5,568 bases of DNA from CAZTHL01 sp964613585 (GTDB lineage Bacteria > Pseudomonadota > Alphaproteobacteria > DSM-16000 > Inquilinaceae): NCBI GenBank assembly GCA_964613585.1, contig CAZTHL010000150.1, forward strand, positions 1-5,568, written 5' to 3'. Below, in pieces: positions 1 through 5,482 of this stretch (position 1 is its first letter; each line of letters starts with the position of its first letter). The notes beneath the pieces were generated by a model that saw only the letters and a list, made by a program, of their open reading frames with translations, ran no database searches and was not told the DNA's origin. The position numbers and the translations under genes were made by a program.

Positions 1-1349
1 CCCTCGGCATCGCGCTCGGCTCCTGGTGGGCCTATTACGAGCTCGGCTGGGGCGGGTGGTGGTTCTGGGACCCGGTCGAGAACGCCAGCTTTCTGCCCTG
101 GCTGACCGGCACCGCCCTGCTGCATTCGGCGGTGGTGGTGGAGAAGCGCGACACGCTCAAGAGCTGGACCATCCTGCTTGCCATCATCACCTTCGGTCTC
201 AGCCTGGTCGGCACCTTCCTGGTCCGCTCGGGCGTGCTGACCTCGGTTCATGCCTTCGCCGTCGATCCGGACCGCGGGCTGGTGATCCTGGCGCTCCTCA
301 CCATCGCCGTCGGTGGAGCGCTGATTCTCTACGCCTGGCGGGCGCCAACTCTGCAGCCCGGCGGGCTGTTCCAGCCGGTAAGCCGTGAGGGTGCGCTGGT
401 GCTGAACAACCTGCTGTTGTCGACGGCGGCCGCGACGGTATTCATCGGGACGCTCTACCCGCTGCTGCTGGAGGCGATCGGCGCCGGCAAGGTTTCGGTG
501 GGCCCACCCTATTTTGAGGCGACTTTCGTGCCGCTGATGATCCCGCTCCTGGTCGCGGTGGCGGTCGGGCCGCTGCTTGCCTGGAAGAGGGCCGACCTCG
601 CCGGCGCGCTCGGGCGGCTCAAGGCGGCGGCGGCCCTGACCGTGCTGGTGGTGCTGGGCACTCTCTACTGGCGACAAGGTGGGCCCGTGCTGGCGCTGTT
701 GGGCCTGGCGCTCGCCGCGTGGGTGTTCCTCGGCGCGCTGATCGAGTTGGCCGAGCGGATACGGCTCTTCCAGATCCCGGTCCGGGACAGTCTGCGCCGC
801 GCCGGCGGGCTGCCGCGCAGCGCCTGGGGCACCGCCGTCGCCCATGCAGGGCTTGGCATCGCCGTCGCCGGCATGGTCGGCTCGACGGCCTTCGAGGTCG
901 AGCGGATCGAGCGGATGGCCCATGGGGACACCGTCACGATCGCCGGATACGCCGTAACCTTCGCCGGGCTCGAGAGCGTTGATGGGCCCAACTACCAGGC
1001 GCAGCGGGCGCGGCTCGAGGTGCGCGAGGCGGGAAGCGATGACTTCATCGCCGTGCTGGAGCCGGAAAAGCGCTGGTACCCGGTGGCCCAGATGCCGACG
1101 ACGGAGGCGGCGATCCGCACCACCGGCTTCGGCGATCTGTACGCGGCGCTGGGCGATCCGGCCGAGGACGGCAGCGCCTGGACTGTGCGGCTGCACCATC
1201 ATCCGCTGGTGCCGTGGATCTGGCTTGGCTGCCTGGTCATGGTCGCCGGCGGCATGGTGTCCCTGAGCGACCGTCGCCTGCGCGTCGGTGTTCCTTCCCG
1301 GAGGAATCGTCCGAGCCGGGGCGCGATCGCGCCCCAGCCGGCGGAGTAA
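1..1349 (+). CDS. ccmF: Cytochrome c-type biogenesis protein CcmF (heme lyase subunit), 5'-truncated by window edge
   Basis: CcmF is the integral membrane core of the CcmF/CcmH heme lyase. It receives heme from holo-CcmE and attaches it to the CxxCH cysteines of apocytochromes c on the periplasmic side. The reading frame is already open at base 3 and runs 448 residues to TAA at 1347-1349. CcmF is usually about 650 residues, so roughly 200 N-terminal residues lie outside the window. The tryptophan-rich heme-handling WWD motif is at bases 48-107 (WGGWWFWDPVENASF). It is followed by alternating hydrophobic helices, the conserved periplasmic histidine in LTSVHAFA (His codon 249-251), and a C-terminal periplasmic domain. 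A last membrane helix (WIWLGCLVMVAGGM) and the typical SLSDRRLRVG tail close the protein. No frameshift is visible and the C-terminus looks complete. The expected partners ccmG and ccmH do not follow; transposase debris begins within about 50-100 bases. Identification is confident from the motif. Confidence 0.96.
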   Translation, partial: LGIALGSWWAYYELGWGGWWFWDPVENASFLPWLTGTALLHSAVVVEKRDTLKSWTILLAIITFGLSLVGTFLVRSGVLTSVHAFAVDPDRGLVILALLTIAVGGALILYAWRAPTLQPGGLFQPVSREGALVLNNLLLSTAAATVFIGTLYPLLLEAIGAGKVSVGPPYFEATFVPLMIPLLVAVAVGPLLAWKRADLAGALGRLKAAAALTVLVVLGTLYWRQGGPVLALLGLALAAWVFLGALIELAERIRLFQIPVRDSLRRAGGLPRSAWGTAVAHAGLGIAVAGMVGSTAFEVERIERMAHGDTVTIAGYAVTFAGLESVDGPNYQAQRARLEVREAGSDDFIAVLEPEKRWYPVAQMPTTEAAIRTTGFGDLYAALGDPAEDGSAWTVRLHHHPLVPWIWLGCLVMVAGGMVSLSDRRLRVGVPSRRNRPSRGAIAPQPAE

Positions 1350-1379
1350 TCCGCGGGCGCCCACCACTCGGGCGCAGAG

Positions 1380-1962
1380 CCGGCTCTCTCCACGGACCCC
1401 GCACCTCGGCGGCTGAAGGCGCGGGCGGCGCGCTCGACCCGGGCCAAGTCCTGTAGGCCCGAACCGTCTGCCCGGTGTCGAGTGCCGCAGCCGGCACGGC
1501 GCTGCGGATCACGGTGACGCCGTCGAGCCGTGCCTCGGCGGCGGGGCCGGCCTCGTGCCGGCGCCAAGCCAGTCGGCCGTCGGCGATATCACCCTCGAGA
1601 GGCATGCCGACCTTGCGCGTCGCCAGGACCGGCCCGACCGCCTTGGCAATCTCGACGGCGGTGCGCCGGCCGCGCTGCCGCGTCTCGCTCTGCGCGGCCA
1701 AGCGGGCCAGGTCGCGCTCGGTCGCCTCGATCGGCTCCATCCGCATCCGCTTGCGCGCCCGCTCGGCTGCCAGGCGCGGGGTGCGGCGGACGATGAGCCG
1801 CTCGCCGGGATCCTCGGGGCTGGTGATCTCGGCCATATCGCGCTCATCGAACAGCGACAGCGACAGCGACAGCGGCAAGGGGCCGTCGCCGGCGGCCAGT
1901 GTGTCGACGGGCGACGCGGGCAAGGGCGGTGATCCGGCCGAGCCCGGCCGGTCACTCCAGTT
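1380..1962 (-). pseudogene. Decayed IS1634-family (IS4-like DDE) transposase fragment
   Basis: On the minus strand the frame open from 1965 carries a stretch typical of the middle and C-terminal part of IS1634-family transposases: LSLFDERDMAEITSPEDPGE, then GERLIV, LAAERARKR, AEARLDGVTVIRSAVPA and VRAY. Family members continue from this last point into SLARVERAFRSL. Here DLARVERA appears only in another frame, so one base seems lost near 1451-1452 (codon after TAC). At the upstream end, family-like PAG-LGRITAL sits in a third frame and is joined to SPVDTLAAGDGPL by a shift near 1912-1922. It is preceded by an in-frame TGA (complement of 1952-1954) where relatives have a sense codon. The N-terminal half with the first catalytic residues is absent, as is most of the tail, so this is a dead remnant. 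Weak similarity may continue to about 1380 (AAEVRGPW, relatives have DLEVRP). Family assignment is from memory of the conserved motifs. Confidence 0.8.
1851..1874. repeat. Hexanucleotide tandem repeat, 4 x ACAGCG
   Basis: Four perfect copies of ACAGCG lie in a row, read as CGCTGT on the minus strand. They encode the Leu-Ser run (LSLSLSL) just before FDERD of the transposase remnant. Relatives usually have a single LSLF at this point, so the array probably grew by replication slippage in the remnant or in its parent element. Confidence 0.75.
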
Positions 1963-2599
1963 CAATGGCTTACGAGCTTTTCAAGCGAAATTTTCCGAGC
2001 GCGTTCTTGCGCCGGTTGGACGGACTCGAGCGAGCCACCGGACAGCGGCGCGTGCCGCCCGGCCCCGGCCCGAGGCATGCTCTAACGCGACAAGGATCTC
2101 GATGCACGGTGTCCCCGGCGTGCAGCAGGACTCACGCTGCCTCGATCCTGCGGCGGATCGTGTGCTGAGATCAATGAACAAGTCTGCTGATGTTACTTGA
2201 TCTGGATCTGTCGTCTTTTAATAGTTAATAAGTAAAACTTTTTCTCTTGGAAGAAAAACCTTGACCCGTTGGGTTGGTTGAGCCACATCCAACGCGCGTG
2301 TGCAAGCGTCCATGACCTCGACGTATTCGCTTCGAGGTCTATCGGCGCACGCTGACTTTATAAAACATATGCCGATCATTAAGGGTGTTGCCCTGGGTCG
2401 GCGCCAATCTTCGTGCCACGGGGGGTGAGAATCAAAATGACACTTGAGCATGATGCCTTTTTGGGATCGTCGTCGGTCTTTGCTGAGCGTCGGCAGGTCA
2501 CGACCGCTTCGGACCGTCGTGGGCTCAGGCAGTTTCTGTATAGCGTCAAGCATTCGCGTGGCTACGTCGGCGTCAGCACCATGGTGCTCGCCTTCCTCA
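1963..2599. other. Stretch without a convincing gene between two mobile elements
   Basis: No recognisable protein, RNA gene or complete insertion sequence was found. Up to about 2180 the DNA is GC-rich and its open frames have no recognisable motifs or consistent codon use. From about 2180 to 2599 the GC content drops visibly, with runs such as the AT-rich segment 2216-2260, which suggests a separate origin. A 7-bp AT-rich inverted repeat (arms 2239-2245 and 2252-2258, TTTTTCT/AGAAAAA) lies here; it lacks the GC-rich stem of a normal terminator. One weak minus-strand frame (2218-2553) is listed separately. Confidence 0.6.
2218..2553 (-). CDS. Hypothetical protein, 111 residues, doubtful
   Basis: A 111-residue minus-strand frame begins at ATG 2553 and ends at TAA 2218-2220. 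I do not recognise it. It is basic and soluble, with no signal peptide or membrane span. No Shine-Dalgarno sequence precedes the ATG. The frame remains open upstream of the ATG as far as the left edge of the IS element at 2600, so it could also be the tail of a longer gene cut by the insertion. However, the sequence on the far side of the IS gives a TAA immediately when the two flanks are joined in this frame. Codon use is mixed, with many CGA, ATA and TTA codons unlike ccmF. It may be noise or a relic of imported DNA. Confidence 0.2.
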   Translation of the reverse strand: MLDAIQKLPEPTTVRSGRDLPTLSKDRRRSQKGIMLKCHFDSHPPWHEDWRRPRATPLMIGICFIKSACADRPRSEYVEVMDACTRALDVAQPTQRVKVFLPREKVLLINY

Positions 2600-2615
2600 G
2601 AGTCCGTCCGGAAAG
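2600..2615 (+). repeat. Left terminal inverted repeat of the IS5-family element
   Basis: GAGTCCGTCCGGAAAG matches the inward-read right end at 14 of 16 positions. It lies just beyond the transposase stop codon, whose complement is at 2617-2619. Confidence 0.85.
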
Positions 2616-2616
2616 T

Positions 2617-3455
2617 TTATTTTGGATTGCAGAGTTTGCGGAGCATGAGACGGATCGAGGCCACGCGTAGGAAGGTCAGAGCCTGACGGTTGCGGGTCTC
2701 CCAGTCCTTGGCCAGGCGTCGGCAGCGGTTGAGCCAGGCGAAGGTCCGCTCGACGATCCAGCGTTTCGGCAGGACCACGAAGCCCGCCGTCCGGTCGCAG
2801 CGCTTGACGATCTCGACCTCGACCCGGGCCAGGGCCCGGCGCAGCGCGGTCTGGAACCGTGGGCCCTGATAGCCGGCATCGGCGTACAGCTTCATCAGGA
2901 ACGGGAACAGGCCGAACAGGCCGGCCATCAGCACCAGGCCGGCGTCACGGTCCTGGACGTCGGCGGCCAGGATCAGGCCTTGCATCAGCAGGCCCTGGGT
3001 GTCGACCAGGATGTGCCGCTTCTTGCCCTTGATCTTCTTGCCCGCGTCGTAGCCCGGCGGGTCGATCGAGCGCCCCCTTTTTCCGCGCTCTTGACGCTCT
3101 GGCTGTCGAGGATCGCGGCGGTCGGGCTGGCCTCGCGACCGGCCTGCTCGCGGCAGCGGACATAAAGTTCATGGTGGATGCGCTCGAGCGTGCCATCCCA
3201 GCGCCACAGGTCCAGATAGTCGTACACCGTGCTGCGCGGCGGCAGATCCGTGGGCAGCGCCCGCCACTGGCATCCGGTGCTCAGCACATACAGGATGCCG
3301 TTGACCACCTCCCGGAGGTTGACCGAGCGGCGGCGACCGCCAGGCTTGGCCGGCGGGATCATCGGCGCGAGCACCGCCCACTCCGCGTCCGTCAGGTCGC
3401 TCGGATAGCGAAGATGGTCTCGGTTGTACTGGTGGCGGTTTTCCGGTGTCCACAT
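2617..3455 (-). CDS. IS5-family (IS1031-like) DDE transposase, two frames joined by probable -1 ribosomal slippage
   Basis: This enzyme would cut and join the ends of the surrounding IS. The first frame starts at ATG 3455, with an AAGGAAG ribosome site at 3461-3467. It encodes an N-terminal DUF4096-type DNA-binding region (YPSDLTDAEWAVL, IPPAKPGGRRR, LSTGCQWRALP, PPRSTVYDYLDLW) and then ILDSQSVKSAEKGG. Translation in this frame then loses family similarity and stops near 2985. The family sequence resumes in the -1 frame (RSIDPPGYDAGKKIKGKKRH), giving 279 residues in total if the slip falls in the A5G5 run. The catalytic triad in the fused product is Asp117 (LDSQS), Asp193 (YADAGYQG) and Glu236 (RWIVERTFAWL). 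Both frames are otherwise intact, so the enzyme is probably functional. A simple frameshift mutation is the alternative explanation. Confidence 0.9.
3073..3082 (-). other. Candidate programmed -1 frameshift site in the transposase (A5G5 run)
   Basis: On the coding strand the run reads GAA AAA GGG GGC in the first frame. Shifting back one base within the A5G5 stretch continues in the frame that carries the rest of the catalytic domain. The position matches where IS5-family members with this architecture change frame. It is not a textbook X XXY YYZ heptamer, so tRNA slip on the homopolymer or polymerase slippage are both possible. Confidence 0.65.
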
Positions 3456-3547
3456 GGCGGCTTCCTTGACCTCGATACCGCCGAGCGAATCACAAACGAT
3501 TCAACGCCTTCAAGCCCTTTCCTCAACCCTCGGCAATGACTCACTCC

Positions 3548-3563
3548 CTTTCCGAACGGACAC
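3548..3563 (-). repeat. Right terminal inverted repeat of the IS5-family element
   Basis: CTTTCCGAACGGACAC, read inward as GTGTCCGTTCGGAAAG, pairs with the left end at 2600-2615. The transposase start is about 90 bases inside this end, leaving room for its promoter. Confidence 0.85.
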
Positions 3564-3659
3564 TTAGGTTATGAGTGACTACAACGATTCTCGTCGGCAA
3601 TATGATTCAATATTAAGTTGCTATCGGGCTTTTAAAGATTCAAAGTCACAACAACAAAA

Positions 3660-3671
3660 CCAATTAATTGG
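3660..3671. repeat. 12-bp perfect palindrome overlapping a stop codon
   Basis: CCAATTAATTGG is self-complementary and contains the stop codon (complement of 3664-3666) of the minus-strand ClpP-like gene. On the minus strand it is followed by TTTTGTTGTTGT, a T-rich tail. The stem is short, AT-rich and would need to sacrifice central bases for a loop, so it would be at best a weak terminator. Confidence 0.3.
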
Positions 3672-4461
3672 CTACATTCACAACATTATACTTCTCCATT
3701 TCTTGATTGGATAGCCAGTACTGATCGTCTGACGCGGTCTCGAAAGCTGGCAACATTAACTGGAGTGAGATAGACATCTCTGTTAAGTATCGCGCACGAG
3801 CTCGCGCAGTCCGAGCGGCTTGCTGCTCTACCTTTAGTATCTCGTTGTGGATAGATTCAACGGCTTCACTATAGTCATCGAGGTCACGAGCCGTATCGAT
3901 TGCCTGGCGTATATTGTGGCTAAATGCCTCTGTATTCGCCATTCTCAAGAAGCTAAACATATGGACTCCGTAACACGCTCCAGGGTCGATTGTTCGAAGC
4001 AATCCTCCCAAGAACGCGTAGGAACAGGCGCTAAAGCAATTCGCGCCAGGTGGAACCTTGGTCGCTACTCCGTTGGTTCGCAGTATTCTACCTAGCTCAA
4101 GGCCCGCGATCGCATCGCCGCCCATGGAGTGAAACCAGACTTCGTCGACCCAACCGGCTTCCCTGAGGGCAGTCCGGAGCCGAGTTGGCGTGCTTTCCTC
4201 GATGGAGCCCACCGCAAGCATGATGCGCGGTGTTTCATGCTCTGCGCCAATCTCGAACGACATAGGCGCATTGATGGCACCGCCTGTGCCATTGGGGCAG
4301 TCCATCGACCTCAACGGCGCTGGCGGCTCCTCGCCATTAGTCGGACCGTCCTGCCCGTAAGCGAGACGCCCGGCGCCCAGCGGCACGAGCAACACAAGCA
4401 GTATTGGGAAAGCTAGGTGCAGACGGCCGCCGGTGCGGTGTAAAATTTGAGCCGTATTCAT
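3664..4461 (-). CDS. Secreted ClpP/crotonase-fold protein (COG3904-like periplasmic serine hydrolase candidate)
   Basis: The 265-residue product is likely exported: residues 8-36 give a basic start, a hydrophobic core (LAFPILLVLLVPLGAG) and a small-residue end near AYG-Q. The mature part resembles the COG3904-type predicted periplasmic proteins with a ClpP-like fold. Seen are the beta strand and glycine loop WFHSMGGDAIAGLELGRIL (about 109-126, oxyanion-type GG 114-115), then NCFSACSYAFLGG (141-153) with candidate nucleophile Ser144 between Cys142 and Cys146. Next is YGVHMFSF with candidate His167, followed by a charged helical region (178-225) and the tail EMEKYNVVN. Substrate is unknown. I chose ATG 4461, not the longer frame from 4569, because it has GGAGGAG 8 bases upstream and an ATGA overlap with the preceding gene. 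It is translationally coupled to the upstream lipoprotein. GC content is lower than in ccmF, consistent with different ancestry. Confidence 0.78.
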   Translation of the reverse strand: MNTAQILHRTGGRLHLAFPILLVLLVPLGAGRLAYGQDGPTNGEEPPAPLRSMDCPNGTGGAINAPMSFEIGAEHETPRIMLAVGSIEESTPTRLRTALREAGWVDEVWFHSMGGDAIAGLELGRILRTNGVATKVPPGANCFSACSYAFLGGLLRTIDPGACYGVHMFSFLRMANTEAFSHNIRQAIDTARDLDDYSEAVESIHNEILKVEQQAARTARARARYLTEMSISLQLMLPAFETASDDQYWLSNQEMEKYNVVNVAN

Positions 4462-5075
4462 GCCGTCGTCTCCTCCCGAACCCATGGTCCACGGGCCTCG
4501 CGGCAAAAGACAGCGTTCTGCTTTAGCTCTTCGCCCTGAATATACGCAACCTCGCGCACCGTCCGGCACTGACGGCCATCATCCTCAATGCTGGCCTCAA
4601 CGACTTGGGCCGAGCCTTGAACTCCGCGATTCTCTTCGCTTTCCCAGGCCACTTCCGGTGCCGCCGTGACCTCGGGCACTACTATCTCCTCGCGCGGCCG
4701 CGGGGCGGGGGCTGGCGCCGACAGTGTCGGAGACGGTGCCGCGACGGTGGTAACCTCCGATCGCTCCAGCGCCTCCAGCGTGGCCGCTTGCGCCCGCTCC
4801 TGATCGGCCTCGTCCAGTCGGCGACCGATCTCGCCGCCGACAAAGCCACCCAGAGCCGCCCCGCCAAGCGCGCCGAGAATGGCCCCGGTGGTGCCGCCCA
4901 GCTCATTTCCGATCAAGCCGCCGATCAGCGTACCAGCACCGGCGCCGCCGATCTGTCCCTGACCTTGCTTGGTGTCCGTCGCCACGCAGCCGGTCAGCGT
5001 CAGGCACAATACAACGATTAAGATACTCGCGGAACGATCAGACGTCTGACAGTCTTTGAGCTCAATTGTTTGCAT
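4458..5075 (-). CDS. Glycine-zipper outer-membrane-type lipoprotein (17 kDa surface antigen-like)
   Basis: The 205-residue product has a lipoprotein signal: residues 13-29 are hydrophobic (SASILIVVLCLTLT) and end in the lipobox LTGC, with Cys30 as the lipidated residue. Residues about 43-85 form a glycine zipper (GGAGAGTLIGGLIGNELGG, then repeated GxxxG steps), a pattern that packs or inserts helices in membranes. The following RRLDEADQERAQAATLEALE matches the conserved segment after the zipper in rickettsial 17 kDa antigen-like proteins. A Pro/Ala-rich linker spans about 112-142. The C-terminus, QCRTVREVAYIQ...AVFCREARGPWV (169-199), carries the paired CR motifs ending in a G-x-W of that family, with Cys170 and Cys191 able to form a disulfide. 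The start is ATG 5075, with a weak TTAGG nearby. The gene overlaps the next one by four bases (ATGA). The precise role is unknown; envelope location is well supported. Confidence 0.85.
   Translation of the reverse strand: MQTIELKDCQTSDRSASILIVVLCLTLTGCVATDTKQGQGQIGGAGAGTLIGGLIGNELGGTTGAILGALGGAALGGFVGGEIGRRLDEADQERAQAATLEALERSEVTTVAAPSPTLSAPAPAPRPREEIVVPEVTAAPEVAWESEENRGVQGSAQVVEASIEDDGRQCRTVREVAYIQGEELKQNAVFCREARGPWVREETTA
4470..4476 (-). promoter_or_regulatory. Strong ribosome binding site deciding the start of the ClpP-like gene
   Basis: The minus strand reads GGAGGAG, 8 bases before the ATG at 4461. It lies inside the end of the lipoprotein gene and supports this start over the in-frame ATG at 4569. 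Confidence 0.75.
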
Positions 5076-5158
5076 GACCTAACCCGTGTTCTTTGTCTAG
5101 AATTGGCTTTTGGTTACCTTACAGTGTATATTTGCCTTGTCAAGCGAGAGGAGGGTTT
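5076..5158. promoter_or_regulatory. Divergent intergenic region with overlapping candidate promoters
   Basis: This 83-base gap separates two divergently oriented transcription units and is AT-rich. Toward the lipoprotein operon the minus strand has a perfect -35 TTGACA (complement of 5138-5143), 16 bases from a poor -10 TAAGGT (complement of 5116-5121). Toward the small membrane gene the plus strand has TTGGCT (5103-5108), 18 bases from TATATT (5127-5132). The two promoters overlap, so they could compete. Both are read by eye and unproven. Confidence 0.4.
5149..5154 (+). promoter_or_regulatory. Ribosome binding site of the small membrane protein gene
   Basis: AGGAGG lies in GAGAGGAGGG just before ATG 5159. 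The spacing is short (4 bases), but the strength of the match fixes this start rather than the TTG at 5093, which has no such site. Confidence 0.7.
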
Positions 5159-5482
5159 ATGGAGAATACGAACGATCTTGAGAGCGTCGAAAATGCACAT
5201 GCCGATCCAGCAGGCTTGTCGTTAGTGACCGAACCGTTGCAGGAGACGCTTGTTCGGTTTGGTAGCGCTGTGAATGACTTCGTATCTGCGTGGTCCGGTG
5301 TCATCGAGATCGCCGTGATCATTATCGCCGCGGTCGCTGGCGTTGTAGTGATCAGGAAGGTGAAAGTAAAGAAGTCGATTGTAAATGAGGACTACCAGAA
5401 CATAACGATTGGCGATATCCAGACGAAAAACGGGTCGGTTTCCGTCGGTAATCGCTCCTTGGGAGATAAAGAAGGCAATTGA
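5159..5482 (+). CDS. Small single-span membrane protein of unknown function
   Basis: I do not recognise this 107-residue protein. Residues 1-25 are acidic (MENTNDLESVENAHADP). Residues 24-45 could form an amphipathic helix (EPLQETLVRFGSAVNDFVSAW). One membrane span follows at about 47-65 (GVIEIAVIIIAAVAGVVVI), flanked by the basic stretch RKVKVKK. By the positive-inside rule the C-terminus would be cytoplasmic and the N-terminus outside. The tail contains short alternating, beta-like segments, NITIGDI and GSVSVGN, that look like a degenerate repeat. The start is ATG 5159 because AGGAGG is directly upstream; the frame is also open from TTG 5093. It is divergent from the lipoprotein/ClpP-like operon and shares its intergenic region. 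The good ribosome site and intact frame argue that it is a real gene. Confidence 0.65.
   Translation: MENTNDLESVENAHADPAGLSLVTEPLQETLVRFGSAVNDFVSAWSGVIEIAVIIIAAVAGVVVIRKVKVKKSIVNEDYQNITIGDIQTKNGSVSVGNRSLGDKEGN

Larger units (their letters stand above)
2600..3563 (-). mobile_element. IS5-family insertion sequence, IS1031-like subgroup, apparently complete (964 bp)
   Basis: The element is bounded by imperfect 16-bp inverted repeats. The left end starts GAGTCCGTCCGGAAAG and the right end, read inward, GTGTCCGTTCGGAAAG (14 of 16 identical). A transposase occupying almost the whole length lies on the minus strand. Size, ends beginning with G and a flanking TNA triplet fit the IS1031 subgroup of IS5, which duplicates TNA on insertion. 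The flanks here are TCA (2597-2599) on the left and TTA (3564-3566) on the right, both within CTNAG, so the duplication is imperfect. Both transposase frames are intact, so the element may be, or may recently have been, active. Confidence 0.9.

Noticed and set aside
1376..1387. 12-bp perfect palindrome AGAGCCGGCTCT downstream of ccmF
   Set aside because: It has no loop and no T-run on either strand, so it cannot be supported as a terminator; such palindromes are expected by chance in GC-rich DNA.
1475..2200. Long plus-strand frame (241 residues)
   Set aside because: It is antisense to the transposase remnant for most of its length and rich in Arg/Ala/Ser as expected of a GC-rich shadow frame.
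2239..2258. AT-rich hairpin TTTTTCT/AGAAAAA
   Set aside because: The stem is almost only A:T pairs and would be too weak for an intrinsic terminator; no gene clearly ends next to it.
2413..2670. Plus-strand 85-residue frame
   Set aside because: It runs across the left IS end into the transposase tail on the opposite strand, has no recognisable motif and no clear ribosome site.
3571..3714. 47-residue plus-strand frame (ATG at 3571) starting just outside the right IS end
   Set aside because: It overlaps the 3' end of the ClpP-like gene by about 50 bases, has no good ribosome site, lies in AT-rich DNA and matches nothing known. Most likely chance.
4462..4569. N-terminal extension of the ClpP-like protein from ATG 4569
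   Set aside because: It would overlap the lipoprotein gene by over 100 bases and bury the signal peptide; the ATG at 4461 has a strong ribosome site and an ATGA overlap.
5093..5158. Upstream TTG start for the small membrane protein
   Set aside because: It has no ribosome site and would run through the proposed promoter; ATG 5159 follows AGGAGG.
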